Below, piece after piece: positions 16,080-25,606 of a DNA stretch of 64,000 bases. The stretch comes from CAXMQZ01 sp963707075 (GTDB lineage: Bacteria; Acidobacteriota; Thermoanaerobaculia; Multivoradales; JAHEKO01). The notes beneath the pieces were generated by a model, which worked only from the letters and a program-made list of their open reading frames with translations, was not told the origin of the DNA and searched no databases. The position numbers and the translations under genes are program-made. Each line of letters opens with the position of its first letter. The first letter of the stretch is position 1. The DNA lies in assembly GCA_963707075.1 (NCBI GenBank), contig CAVPOX010000016.1, positions 62,001-126,000 on the forward strand, in the 5' to 3' direction.

Positions 16080-19000
16080 TTGCTAAAACTGCGCCGACTA
16101 GACCTCTCGGGGTTCAAATCCTTTGTCGATCCAGTCTCACTGGACGTCCACGGTGGCATGACCGCCATCGTCGGCCCCAACGGCTGTGGCAAGAGCAATC
16201 TCGCCGACGCCGTGGTCTGGGCTCTGGGTGAGCGCAGTGCCAAGAGCCTGCGGGGCGAGAAGATGGAAGACGTCATCTTCGCCGGCGCCAAGAATCGCAA
16301 GCCGCTGGGGATGGCAGAGGTCACCCTGGACTTCTCCAGTGACAATGGATTCGCCGCGGCGGAAGACGGCCGGATCACCATTGGCCGCCGCATGTTCCGC
16401 TCCGGCGAGAGCCAGTACCTGATCAATGGCAAGAGTGTCCGGCTCAAGGACGTCAAGGACCTGCTGATGGACACCGGCCTGGGGATACGGGCCTACTCGA
16501 TGATCGAGCAGGGCAAGATCGGCATGATCCTCTCCGGCAAGCCACAGGAGCGGCGGCGCCTGCTGGAGGAGGCCGCGGGCATCACCCGCTACCGCGAGCG
16601 GCGACGCGTGGCGGAGTTCAAGCTCGAGGAGGCTCGGGCGAACCTCGAACGAATCGACGACGTCATCAGCGAAGTCGAGCGGGCCGTGCGTTCCTTGAAG
16701 CGTCAGGCCAACGCGGCCCAGCGCTACAACAGCCGTCAGGAGGAACACCGTGACCTTCTGCGACAGGTACAGGTCGGCCGCTGGAGCCAAATTCAGGTCG
16801 AGCTGAGCTCCTTCCGCCAGCAGATCGGCGGCCTGGTAGAGCGTGAAGCGGAGCTCTCCGCCGTCCTCCACCGCGAGGAGGCCGAGCACGTCGAGGCACG
16901 CGAAACGCTCGAAAGGCTCAGCCAGGAGCTGGCCAATCGTCACAGCATCGTGGCCGACCTGGCCGCGACCATCGAGGGCAAACAGGAGTTCCTCAAAGGG
17001 TCGCAACATCGACTGCAGGAGATCGCCGAGCGCCTCGCGGCTGGCGAGGCGACCGCTGAGCATCGCAAGGAGAGGATCTCGGATCTGGGGGCTTCGCTGG
17101 ACGATCTCGAGAACCGCCGCACGAACCTCGAAACCGAGCGCGAACGGGCGGCCTCGGAGGTTGATGAGGATTCGGCCAAGATCTCACAGGTCGAAGCCCT
17201 GGTCTCGGAAGCCGAGGATCGGCTCGAATCGCTGCGCGCCAATTTGCTGGGCTCGATCAACGGGCTCTCATCGTTGCGCAACCGGCTGCACCGCGAGCAG
17301 GTCGAGCGCGAAAAGGGCGAGCTGCGCCGCCGCCATGTGGCCGACGAGCTGGAACGCAAGACCCAGGACCTTCAGCAGTCGCTCGAGGGCAAAGGTGAGG
17401 CCCAGACCCGGGTCGAGGAACACCGCGCCTCTGTCCAGGGCACAGAGCAGGAAATCGACCAACACCAGGAGGCCCTGCAGGGCATCTACCGCCAGCGCGA
17501 GGAGACCCGCCAGCGGTTGGAGCATCTGGAGACGACCTTCGCCGACCTGCAACGGCGCCAACAGGTCCTGACCGAGCTGGAAGATCAGCAAAAGGAAAGG
17601 CGTGCCCGTCTGCAGGAGGCACTCCAGGATGCCGGGCTCGAATCCAGGCCTTTCCTGTCCGACCGGTTCGAGGTTCCCGAAGGCTGGGCGGCGAGCCTGG
17701 ATCTGTTTCTCGGCGAGCTCGAAGATGCCATCCTGCTCGAGCCGGAAGACGACGCGCTCGGGCTGGCACAGACGCTGACCCAGGGACGCGCGACAGGAAG
17801 GCTCCTGCGCCCCCATGGCACTGCCCACTTCGTGCATTTGCGCATCGACGATCCTGCTGTCCACGCCTCCCTGGGTGAAGCCCTCGGACTGCCAGCAGAG
17901 ATTGCCGCGGTCCTGCCGCCGGCCTACCTGGTCGACACGCCTGCGGCAGCCGAACGCCTGGCCAAAGCCAATCCCGGCGTGGCCTTCATCTCTCGCGACC
18001 GCCTCTGGGCCCAGGCCGGAGCGCTACACTTCCACGGCACCGAGGCCAAGCCCGGACACCTGGCACGCGAGAACGATCTCCTCGAGCTGGCCCAAAAACT
18101 GCCGCCGATCGAGGCCGATCTCACAGCGGCGCGCGAAGCCATCGCAGAACTAGCGCGGTCTGCCCAGGAGCACGAAGAACAGATCCGCTCGCTGGAGAAG
18201 GTGCTGGCCGATCGGCGCGAGAAGCTCGCTGTGGCGCAGGCTCGCCTCGACGATCTGAGTGGCCGGCACCATCGACTGGCCGCCGAGAAGCAGACCTTGA
18301 CCGATGAGCTCGGCGAGATCGATCGGGAGCTCGAAAAGCTCGATTCACAGGTCGTTCAGCTCGGCACCGAAGTAACCCAATCGGAAGGCAGTCACCAGGA
18401 GCTCGAAAGGGCTTTCGATGCCGCGCAGGCCCAGGTAGATCGTACCCGGGAAGACCGCGAATCGACCCGTACCTCGGGAGCCAGCCGGCGGGGTCGCCTC
18501 GAAGTCCTGGCCGAGCGACTCGATTCCCACGATCAGGAGCTCGCCCGCATCCGCCGCGAGATCTCCGAGCACCAGCAGCACCTCGAGCTCTGGCAGACCG
18601 AGACCCAGCGACTCAACGACCGGGAGACCGCGATCCAGGAATCGATGAAGATCGCCGCGCAGGAGCTCCAGGCTGCCCTCGAGAAACGCGAGACCTCGCA
18701 AGAGGATGTGCTCTCCCAGCAGGAGCGACTCAACGAGCATCGCGAGCGCCTGCAACAGATCGAGGAAGCCCTCGAAGCCACCCGGGTGCAGCGGGACGAA
18801 CTGCGCCAGGAGATCTCCGAAGCCCGCGTCGGCGAGGCAGGCATTCGCCAGGACGCCGAGCACTTGAGTGGCGAATACCGCGAGCAGTTCGGTGAGGAAC
18901 CACCAGCCGAGCCGGGACCGCCGGCGGAGAACCTGGCCGAGCTCGAGATCGACCTGAACCGCAAGAAGGAACTGCTCGAACGCATGGGGCCGGTCAACCT

Positions 19001-19634
19001 GCTGGCGGCTTCCGAGTTCGAGGAGCAGTCGGAACGGCTCGAGTTCCTCACCGTGCAGCGAGCCGATGTCGCCGATTCAGTCACTCGACTGCGTGAGACC
19101 ATCCGGGAGATCAACCAGACCTCGAGCGAGCGCTTTCGGCAGACCTTCGAAGAGGTCAACGACCACTTCCGCAGGACCTACGTCGACCTCTTCCGTGGCG
19201 GCGAGGCGGAGATGCGTCTGCTGGATGAGGAAGACATTCTGGAAACCCCGATCGAGATCGTGGCCCGGCCGCCAGGCAAGCGGCTGCAGAATCTCATGCT
19301 GCTCTCCGGAGGCGAGAAAGCGCTGACCGCCATCGCCCTGCTCTTCGCGCTCTTCCAGACCAAGCCTTCACCGTTCTGCATTCTCGACGAGGTGGACGCT
19401 CCGCTGGACGACATCAACACCCTGCGCTTTGTCGAGCTGGTGCGGAAGATGTCGCAGGAGACGCAGTTCGTCATCATCACGCACAACAAGTTGACGATGG
19501 AGGCCGCCAACCTGCTCTACGGCGTAACGATGCAGGAGCGGGGTGTCTCGAACCTGGTCTCGGTCGAGCTCGATCAGGTCCAGCCGGCTGCCGAGCCTAG
19601 CGAAGCCGCCGAAGTCGTCGCTTCGACCGGCTGA
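16080..19634 (+). CDS. smc: Chromosome segregation protein SMC
   Basis: 1184 residues from the TTG at 16080, which follows GGAG at good spacing and begins MLKLRRLDLSGFKSF, the standard SMC N-terminus. An in-frame extension upstream is unlike SMC. It is the ATPase of condensin, which compacts and segregates the chromosome. Walker A GPNGCGKSNLADAVVWALGE is near residue 32, long coiled coils run from about 170 to 500 and 670 to 1010, a hinge lies between (about 510-665), and the C-terminal head has the ABC signature LLSGGEKALTAIALLFALF and Walker B PFCILDEVDAPLDD. scpA/scpB are not in the window. Confidence 0.96.
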   Translation: MLKLRRLDLSGFKSFVDPVSLDVHGGMTAIVGPNGCGKSNLADAVVWALGERSAKSLRGEKMEDVIFAGAKNRKPLGMAEVTLDFSSDNGFAAAEDGRITIGRRMFRSGESQYLINGKSVRLKDVKDLLMDTGLGIRAYSMIEQGKIGMILSGKPQERRRLLEEAAGITRYRERRRVAEFKLEEARANLERIDDVISEVERAVRSLKRQANAAQRYNSRQEEHRDLLRQVQVGRWSQIQVELSSFRQQIGGLVEREAELSAVLHREEAEHVEARETLERLSQELANRHSIVADLAATIEGKQEFLKGSQHRLQEIAERLAAGEATAEHRKERISDLGASLDDLENRRTNLETERERAASEVDEDSAKISQVEALVSEAEDRLESLRANLLGSINGLSSLRNRLHREQVEREKGELRRRHVADELERKTQDLQQSLEGKGEAQTRVEEHRASVQGTEQEIDQHQEALQGIYRQREETRQRLEHLETTFADLQRRQQVLTELEDQQKERRARLQEALQDAGLESRPFLSDRFEVPEGWAASLDLFLGELEDAILLEPEDDALGLAQTLTQGRATGRLLRPHGTAHFVHLRIDDPAVHASLGEALGLPAEIAAVLPPAYLVDTPAAAERLAKANPGVAFISRDRLWAQAGALHFHGTEAKPGHLARENDLLELAQKLPPIEADLTAAREAIAELARSAQEHEEQIRSLEKVLADRREKLAVAQARLDDLSGRHHRLAAEKQTLTDELGEIDRELEKLDSQVVQLGTEVTQSEGSHQELERAFDAAQAQVDRTREDRESTRTSGASRRGRLEVLAERLDSHDQELARIRREISEHQQHLELWQTETQRLNDRETAIQESMKIAAQELQAALEKRETSQEDVLSQQERLNEHRERLQQIEEALEATRVQRDELRQEISEARVGEAGIRQDAEHLSGEYREQFGEEPPAEPGPPAENLAELEIDLNRKKELLERMGPVNLLAASEFEEQSERLEFLTVQRADVADSVTRLRETIREINQTSSERFRQTFEEVNDHFRRTYVDLFRGGEAEMRLLDEEDILETPIEIVARPPGKRLQNLMLLSGGEKALTAIALLFALFQTKPSPFCILDEVDAPLDDINTLRFVELVRKMSQETQFVIITHNKLTMEAANLLYGVTMQERGVSNLVSVELDQVQPAAEPSEAAEVVASTG

Positions 19635-19698
19635 CCTTCAAGCTTCTGTGGCTTTCAGCTCGCCGAAGCTGGCGGCAGCTATTCCGTGTCTGGCGGGT

Positions 19699-20584
19699 CT
19701 AGGCTTCGGGCGGCTCGACATGCACCAGAACATCTGAAACCCCCAACTCGTCACTCACCCGATCGGCAACCTGATGGCCGACCTCGTGTGCCTGTTCCAG
19801 GGGTAGATCCCCGTTCAACTGCACGTGAAGATCGGCGTGCCCGCCGCGCGGGCCACGCCGCGAGCGAATCTTGTGAACGGAGACGACACCGGGGACCTCG
19901 AGCGCCAGCTTCTCGATCTCAGGCGCAGGCACGATAGCTGTGTCGGTCAGGAGCAGGCCGTTGTCTCGCAGAATCTCGAAAGGCGGCGTATCCGATCATG
20001 ACGATGATCACCATGGCGGCGATCAGATCGAGCTGCGGGTATCCAAAGCGGGCCGCGACCAGGCTCGCGATGACCGCGAGCGACGCGAAGACGTCGCTGC
20101 GGGTGTGCGCCGCATCGGCTTTCAGGATGATGCTCTTGTACTTGCGCGCGGCACGGTGCTCCCAGGTCGTCACCCCGATGTTGATGACGATCGTGACGAT
20201 CATGACCGCGAAGGCCAGGCCAGTGACCTCGGGCTCCCCTCCTTCCCGGAGCCTGTGGATGAGACTCTGCAGCACCTCCCACGCCGTCAGAGACAGGAGG
20301 GCGCCGATGATCAATGCCGCCAGGGTTTCGAACTTGCGATGCCCATAAGGGTGATCTTCATCCGGTGGCCTGTCCGCGATCGACAAGCCGATCAGCCCGA
20401 CCACATTCGATGCCCCATCGGTCAACGAGTGGAACCCGTCCGCCACCATGCTGATGCTCGAGACCAACCAGCCGACAAACAGCTTCGCCACGGCGACGCC
20501 GACGTTGAGGACCAGGACGATCCACAGCACTCGACGCACCGATTGCGATCGGACCTGCTCGCTGGGAATTCCACCCTGTGCCAT
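19699..20584 (-). pseudogene. Cation diffusion facilitator transporter (single frameshift)
   Basis: A CDF-family metal efflux gene split into two frames. The first frame starts at the ATG at 20584 (MAQGGIPSEQVRSQ) and covers the transmembrane part, with the metal-site motif HSLTDGASNVVG (D/H residues of helix 2) and KADAAHTRSDVFASL of helix 5. After GYAAF (about 19985) the frame breaks; one extra base restores a continuous cytoplasmic domain (PAPEIEKLALEVPGVVSVHK, then the GGHADLHVQLNG strand). The total span is 1 mod 3, consistent with one inserted base. This could be a recent mutation or a sequencing error; everything else is intact. CDF proteins exchange Zn2+, Fe2+ or Co2+ for protons. Confidence 0.8.
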
Positions 20585-20893
20585 AGCGTCAAGCTTACTC
20601 GACTGCGAGGCAAGCACGAGAAACAGGCTTGCCGTAAAGCAGACAGTCTCATGGTTTTCAGCACACCGGATCCGAATCTGGAGCCCACCGGGCGAAGAGA
20701 TCGACTTGCACCCCGCGACCACCTGCGAGCAGGAGGCGGCTGAGGGGCCACGCCCTCCCCAACCTGGCGATCCTCAAGACCAGCTCGGCGTTTCCGCCTG
20801 GTCTGCCATCACACGCGCTCATGATGCGATCGTACCCGCCAGTCTGACGAGTCACTTGGATGCGACCGGCTCGCTACCCACCCCAGGCAACGC
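20585..20893. other. Intergenic region without recognised gene
   Basis: Between the divergent CDF gene and the tRNA-Thr promoter I see no supported coding frame, repeat or hairpin. It should hold the promoter of the CDF gene, but no strong -35/-10 pair was recognised. Confidence 0.4.
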
Positions 20894-20922
20894 TTGCCCG
20901 CGTTGGCCGAATCGCCTAGTAT
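20894..20922 (+). promoter_or_regulatory. Promoter of tRNA-Thr
   Basis: TTGCCC (20894-20899) and TAGTAT (20917-20922) are spaced 17 bp apart and end 36 bp before the mature tRNA start. A run CCTCC between -10 and tRNA would be in the 5' leader. Confidence 0.45.
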
Positions 20923-20958
20923 CCTCCTGCTTCGGGCGCCCCTACGGCCCACCCGCGA

Positions 20959-21034
20959 GCCGACGTAGCTCAGCTGGTAGAGCAGCTGATTCGTAATCAG
21001 CAGGTCAGCGGTTCGAGTCCGCTCGTCGGCTCCA
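20959..21034 (+). tRNA. tRNA-Thr (anticodon CGT)
   Basis: A 76-base cloverleaf including an encoded CCA end. The acceptor stem GCCGACG pairs with CGTCGGC (21024-21030), the D arm is GCTC-AGCTGGTA-GAGC, and the anticodon stem GCTGA/TCAGC encloses loop TTCGTAA with CGT at 20992-20994, decoding ACG. The T arm is AGCGG-TTCGAGT-CCGCT. The discriminator base is T at 21031. The DNA just downstream is a zone of duplicated and broken fragments. Confidence 0.97.
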
Positions 21035-21205
21035 TTGTTTTCAATAACTTACGAGATCTCTTGAATTGGACCACCAGTTGCTGACGTGTTACTGACGTAC
21101 GGTGGCATCAGTTCATCCACTGGTTTGAGCACCTCTGAAGAGAGGCATTGGTTCACTCCATTTCCCCAAAGTTCCTCCCCCTGCCAGGTGCAAACTCGGC
21201 TCGGT

Positions 21206-21543
21206 ACTTCTGAGCCGCTTTGGGTCGTCGCGGAGTTTGCGAGAATCCTCTGGCTGCGCATTGACCGCCCCTGCGGGTGGTGCACCTCCGCATGGTCTCA
21301 ACCCCACACTTGTGAGGTTCTGGAATGGGCATAGGATGGTAAGATTAGGAGTGAAGAATAGAAGTTATGCTTGAGGAAACTACTTCTGAGCCGCTTTGGG
21401 TCGTCGCGTGGAGTTTGCGAAAATCCTCTGGCTGCGCAATGGACCCGCCCCTGCGGGTGGTGCACCTCCTCAGGCTCTCTTCCCCACCACTGGTGATCTT
21501 CTGGCCGAATGGGCGTAGGTTGGAAAAGTCTGGGGGGAGTAAT
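21206..21543 (+). repeat. Tandem duplication of a kinase leader (two copies, 176-bp period)
   Basis: The sequence beginning ACTTCTGAGCCGCTTTGGGT occurs at 21206 and again at 21382. Similarity continues for roughly 160 bp through CCCCTGCGGGTGGTGCACCT and GAATGGGC(A/G)TAGG. Copy 2 leads directly into the kinase start at 21542; copy 1 leads into a degenerate ATG at 21367. It looks like a duplicated 5' untranslated/promoter region of a kinase gene. Confidence 0.75.
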
Positions 21544-22573
21544 GATTGGCCAGACTCTGGGCCACTACAAGATCCTTGAGCTACTTGGTAAGGGTGGGAT
21601 GGGTCAGGTCTACGAGCCCAGGTCGAGCTGGGTGGCGATTGGGTGTTCTGTGGGCCGGAGACCTTGATCGGTCAGTCGAGCCTGCCAAGCCTTTGATGCT
21701 GATAAGTATCAGTTACCCGGCATCATTCAGACGCCTCGAGGCGAGATCTATACCCTGACGCAAAGACTCTCGGCGTGGGAGGAGGAGACCCTTCAAGGTT
21801 TTGGTGGACTGACCAGGTTTTTTGGAGGTACGGGCGAGTACAACTACGCATTGGGATGGAGCACCGACCGACCGAACTCCTACCCTCCCTCATCCTGGAC
21901 CAGAAGCCAGGGAGCCGTCGAAGTGCTTGAGGAGGGGACGCAAGCGCATCCGTATTTTCCAGCCGGGTTTCCTAACCCCGAGGGAATGACGTGGCTGAAG
22001 TTTCCTGCTCAGGTCCCCGGCCATATTGGTCCCGGTTCGAGTTTCTTCATATGGGAGGCCAAGAAGGGCTGGAGCTACAGGTTCAGTACGACCCTGGACC
22101 GAGAAATAGCGCTCAAGATCCTACCGCCGGAGCTGGCAGAGAATCAGGAACGTCTGGATCGCTTCCGACGCGAAGCCAAGACGCTTGCCGCACTGAACCA
22201 CCCCAACGTGGTCCATGTCTACACCGTGGAGGAGGATCACGGAACTCACTTCCTCACTATGGAACTCGTGGAGGGCAAGCCACTCTCGGAGAGAATACTC
22301 AAGGGTGGATTACCCGTAGAGCGGATCTTCGAGATTGCGATTCCCCTGGCCGACGCTCTGGCCGCTTCACATGAGAAGGGCATCATTCATCGGGACCTCA
22401 AGCCTGCCAACGTGATGGTCACCGACGAGGGTCGGGTGAAGGTGCTGGACTTTGGGCTAGCCAAGCTGCGACCCGATCTCGATGCCACGATGGACACCGA
22501 GCTTCCCACTGAACCGCTCACTGGGGAAGGACGCATTCTCGGGACCATTCCCTACATGTTGGTCCATGATTGA
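21542..22573 (+). pseudogene. Chimeric, truncated Ser/Thr protein kinase relic
   Basis: The 5' end reads MIGQTLGHYKILELLGKGGM then GQVYE (21542-21616), the N-lobe glycine loop of a bacterial Ser/Thr kinase. It is interrupted by about 470 bp of unrelated sequence (in part an open frame reading YQLPGIIQTPRGEIYTLTQR). Kinase homology resumes at about 22094 with REIALKILPPEL, then HRDLKPANV, DFGLAK and a shortened activation loop ILGTIPYM, ending in a stop at 22571-22573 where SPEQ should follow. The whole C-lobe and sensor tail are missing. It resembles the intact paralogues at 60460 and 46253 most closely. Function is very unlikely. Confidence 0.75.
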
Positions 22574-22952
22574 ATCTTGGGTCTTCGAGAACGGTTACCA
22601 TTTCGAGGGTCCCTCGAGCGACCAGTGGTGTTTTCCCGACTGACAGACCTGCAATCGAGATTCAGACGGCGGGGCGATCCCGCCAGACCAGAACCAGGAA
22701 GCAGGGCCGAGCCTTGCGCTCGGCCTTTTCTCAATAGCGCCTCGCCCTCTCGCGAGACTAGTCTTCATGACGGTCACAACTGACGACGTTCGCCGCATGC
22801 TGGGGTAACTGCGCCAGGACGAAAACCCCAGACTCATGGCCGAGCCCCTGGCGTTGATGCTTCGCCCAGCGCTGGATCAGAGCACGCCGGTTCCCTTTTC
22901 ATGCCACAAGTGAAACACTGGTTTCTGAACGAACCAACCTGGAGGTACAGCC
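22574..22952. other. Intergenic region with terminator and a broken short frame
   Basis: Apart from the hairpin at 22705-22729 this stretch contains only a short ATG frame at 22767 (MTVTTDDVRRMLG, TAA) that continues in the same frame after the stop to 22913 (LRQDENPRLMAEPLALM). I cannot assign it to a family. The ribosome binding site GGAGG of the next gene lies at its end. Confidence 0.35.
22705..22729 (+). terminator. Rho-independent terminator
   Basis: Perfect 7-bp stem GGCCGAG/CTCGGCC with a 7-base loop followed by TTTTC. It lies downstream of the kinase relic and upstream of the DUF1254 lipoprotein gene. Confidence 0.65.
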
Positions 22953-24359
22953 ATGAAAAAGAAGTGGTTGCTGATGCTCACCCTGGCGGGTGTGCTGCTG
23001 ATTTCTGCGTGTGGCGAGAAGGGTGAGCCGATCACGCCCGAAGAGGCCCGGGCCCTCGCCAAGGAGGCCTACATTTACGCCTCCCCCATGGTCGACGGCT
23101 ACCGGATCATCCACACCTACTACATGGCTCCGGGCAACCCGGAGTACAAGGGGGCGATGAACCAGCTGCTGAGTGAGGCCCGCGTGTTCACCCCAGCAGA
23201 CACGACCGTACAGACTCCCAACTCGGACACCCCCTACTCCTTCTTCGGTGCCGACCTGCGCACCGAACCACTGGTCATCACCGTGCCCGAGATTGATCCA
23301 AAGCGCTACTACTCGATCCAGTTCATCGACGCGTACACCTTCAATTTCCACTACGTGGGCAGCCGTGCGACCGGCAACGACGCCGGGAAATTCCTGCTGG
23401 CCGGTCCGGGCTGGAAGGGCGACAAGCCCGAAGGCATCAAGGAGGTCATCACCAGCGAGACGGATCTCGTGCTCGGCGTGTATCGCACCCAACTCTTTGG
23501 GCCTGATGACCTGGAAAACGTCAAAGCCGTCCAGGAGGGCTACAAGCTGGAGACGCTGAGCCAGTACCTCGGGACCGCGGCACCCACGGCTGCACCCGCG
23601 CTCCAATATCCACAGCCACTCGCGAAAGAGGCGCAGAAGACCTCGCCCGAAATCTTCACCATCCTCAACTTTCTCCTGACGTCCTATTGCCCGACGGTTC
23701 CGTCGGAACAGGAGCTCATGGCGCGCTTTGCCAAGATCAACGTGGGACCAGGCCAAACCTTCGATCTGAGCACGTTCTCTCCCGAGGTTCAGCAGGCCCT
23801 CAAAGATGGCATCAGCGATGCCTGGCAGGAGTTCGACCAGTTCAAGAAGGACAAGCTCGACACGGGTGAAGTCACCTCGGGTGACATGTTCGGCACGCGC
23901 GAGTTTCTCAAGAACAACTACCTCTACCGCATGGCCGCCGCCGTTATGGGCATCTATGGCAACTCCGAGCAGGAGGCCATGTACCCGCTGTATGCGGTCG
24001 ACGCAAACGGCGACAAGCTGGATGGAAGCAACCGCTACACGATGCACTTCGTTTCCGGAGAGGGCCCACCGGCCCATGCTTTCGCATCACTCACCATGTA
24101 CAAGCTGCCGGAATCGCTCCTGGTCGAGAATCCGATCAATCGTTACCTCATCAACTCCCCGATGTTCCCTGATCTCGAGAAGGACGCAGACGGCGGAGTG
24201 ACGCTGTATATCCAGCACGATTCACCGGGTAAAGACAAGGAGCCCAACTGGCTTCCCGCCCCGCCAGGTCCGTTCATGATGGCAATGCGCCTTTACTGGC
24301 CCAAGGAAGAGGCTCTCAACGGTACCTGGAAGGCCCCCAAGGCGGTGAAGGTACCGTAA
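22953..24359 (+). CDS. DUF1254/DUF1214 domain lipoprotein
   Basis: 468 residues. The N-terminus MKKKWLLMLTLAGVLLISAC is a lipoprotein signal with lipobox LISA-C at residue 20. A DUF1254 domain follows (about 40-190), with the typical YIYASPMVDGYRI, TPNSDTPYSFFGADLR and YYSIQFIDAYTFNFHYVG. A DUF1214 domain ends the protein (about 350-460; FASLTMYKLPESLLVENPIN, then PAPPGPFMMAMRLYWPKEE). The two domains usually occur together in exported proteins of unknown biochemical role. The start has a good GGAGGT. It stands alone, after a scrap region. Confidence 0.9.
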   Translation: MKKKWLLMLTLAGVLLISACGEKGEPITPEEARALAKEAYIYASPMVDGYRIIHTYYMAPGNPEYKGAMNQLLSEARVFTPADTTVQTPNSDTPYSFFGADLRTEPLVITVPEIDPKRYYSIQFIDAYTFNFHYVGSRATGNDAGKFLLAGPGWKGDKPEGIKEVITSETDLVLGVYRTQLFGPDDLENVKAVQEGYKLETLSQYLGTAAPTAAPALQYPQPLAKEAQKTSPEIFTILNFLLTSYCPTVPSEQELMARFAKINVGPGQTFDLSTFSPEVQQALKDGISDAWQEFDQFKKDKLDTGEVTSGDMFGTREFLKNNYLYRMAAAVMGIYGNSEQEAMYPLYAVDANGDKLDGSNRYTMHFVSGEGPPAHAFASLTMYKLPESLLVENPINRYLINSPMFPDLEKDADGGVTLYIQHDSPGKDKEPNWLPAPPGPFMMAMRLYWPKEEALNGTWKAPKAVKVP

Positions 24360-24740
24360 GGGGAACGAAGCAGAGCCAGCAACACATCGGTGTCCGACCG
24401 GAACGACTTCATGCCTGTCATGGAGCTGCGCTGCCGGGAGTGCGCTCATGCGCGGAAGGCCAAGGGACGTAGTCCGTTCAACTCCAATCCTGGGTCGGAG
24501 GGCTCGAGAGAAACCAAGATGGGAAATGTTCGTAAAAGGGGCAGACAGAGCCCGCCAGCAGTTGCCACGGAAGCCTGGTCAGAGGAACCGTCCGCGGCAG
24601 TTTGCTCCGAGGCGGGATAGCAGGAACAAGCTGGATCGACCAAGATGCGCGATCAGCGATCACCAGATAGCGATCCCAAGGCGGCACATCTGCGACCAGG
24701 CCAGCCCAAAGAACCGCAGCCGCAGGCCGAGCGGACCGAG
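24360..24740. other. Intergenic region without recognised gene
   Basis: No supported gene or hairpin was found. The Yip1 frame is open back to an ATG at 24645, but those 32 residues are charged and proline-rich (PKAAHLRPGQPKEPQPQAER) and look non-coding. Confidence 0.4.
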
Positions 24741-25442
24741 ATGTCCGCCGAGAGGATCCCCTGGGAGGGGGCGCGGGAAGAGGGCAGCCCGACCGCGTTC
24801 ATCGCCACGTTGTGGCGCTTCATCAGCGCCCCCGCGACAGCTTACGCTGCCGTGCCGGTCCGCGGCGGCGCCTGGCGGCCGGTGTGGTTTGCCCTAATTT
24901 GCGGCGCCATGTTCGGCGTCGTCTCGCAGCTGATTGACGGTGCGACGGTCGCGCTGATCCGTTACCGCGGTGCGAATGTTCCGATGGAGGAAATGTTCCA
25001 TTTCGACGTAGCCGGGCGCTCGCTCGATTGGCTGCCGATCTCGGTCTTGTCGGTCGGCGGTTGTCTCTTTGCGCTGGGCGTCGCCGCGCCGCTCTATATC
25101 CTCTTCTATGGCCTGCTGATGATGGTCTGGATAACGATCGTCCACGCCGTGCTCAAGCTCAGCGGTGGGCTGGCCTCCTCCGAGGCAGGTTACGAAGGGA
25201 CCTTGCGGGTGGTCTGCTACTCGCAGGCCACGATGGTGGCGGCGATCTTTCCCTGGATTGGCGACGAGATAGGGATCGTCTGGTCCTGCGTCTTGCAAGT
25301 TATCGGCCTGATGCAGCTTCACGGCTGCAGACGGACGCGCGCAGTCTTCGCCGTCTGGCTACCTTTCGCGGTCGCGAGCATCGCTTTGCTGCTGATGATC
25401 TGGTTGAGATCGCCGGACGGCGCCGTCGCGTCGCCCTGGTGA
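24741..25442 (+). CDS. Yip1-family membrane protein
   Basis: 233 residues from the ATG at 24741 (MSAERIPWEGAREEGSPTAF). A short N-terminal segment with RIPWE and a conserved Pro before the first helix (FISAPATAYAAVPVRGGAWRP), then about five hydrophobic segments, match bacterial Yip1-domain proteins. They are inner-membrane proteins of unknown function. An earlier in-frame ATG at 24645 was not chosen, since the family usually starts at this point. The helix-rich middle includes LYILFYGLLMMVWITIVHAV and a conserved GYEGTLRVVCYSQATMV. Confidence 0.78.
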   Translation: MSAERIPWEGAREEGSPTAFIATLWRFISAPATAYAAVPVRGGAWRPVWFALICGAMFGVVSQLIDGATVALIRYRGANVPMEEMFHFDVAGRSLDWLPISVLSVGGCLFALGVAAPLYILFYGLLMMVWITIVHAVLKLSGGLASSEAGYEGTLRVVCYSQATMVAAIFPWIGDEIGIVWSCVLQVIGLMQLHGCRRTRAVFAVWLPFAVASIALLLMIWLRSPDGAVASPW

Positions 25443-25540
25443 CCATCCCCCAAGGCCTATTGATATCTGCCGAAGATCGTGTCCTGACAGACAACCTGAC
25501 CAAGCTGAGGGTGTTCCAGCTGGACACTCCTCCCCCCAGG

Positions 25541-25580
25541 AGTAGCGTGTTCAGCGCCTCGACAAGGGCAAGCCAGCCTC
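25541..25580 (+). repeat. Dispersed repeat, copy A
   Basis: AGTAGCGTGTTCAGCGCCTC followed by GACAAGGGCAAGCCAG resembles the sequence at 55881-55916 (about 30 of 36 positions by eye). Here it lies between the Yip1 gene and the methyltransferase gene. Confidence 0.45.
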
Positions 25581-25606
25581 GAGGTCAGAGAGAGGGCATC
25601 GACGCC

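Noticed and set aside
21851..22573. A functional 240-codon kinase
   Set aside because: It lacks the glycine loop in frame, and the C-lobe after the activation loop; the start lies in unrelated inserted sequence.
22899..24077. Minus-strand frame of 392 codons
   Set aside because: Shadow of the DUF1254/DUF1214 lipoprotein gene.
24390..24620. Small gene of 76 codons between the DUF1254 and Yip1 genes
   Set aside because: No ribosome binding site, no family, and several overlapping alternative frames of equal quality.
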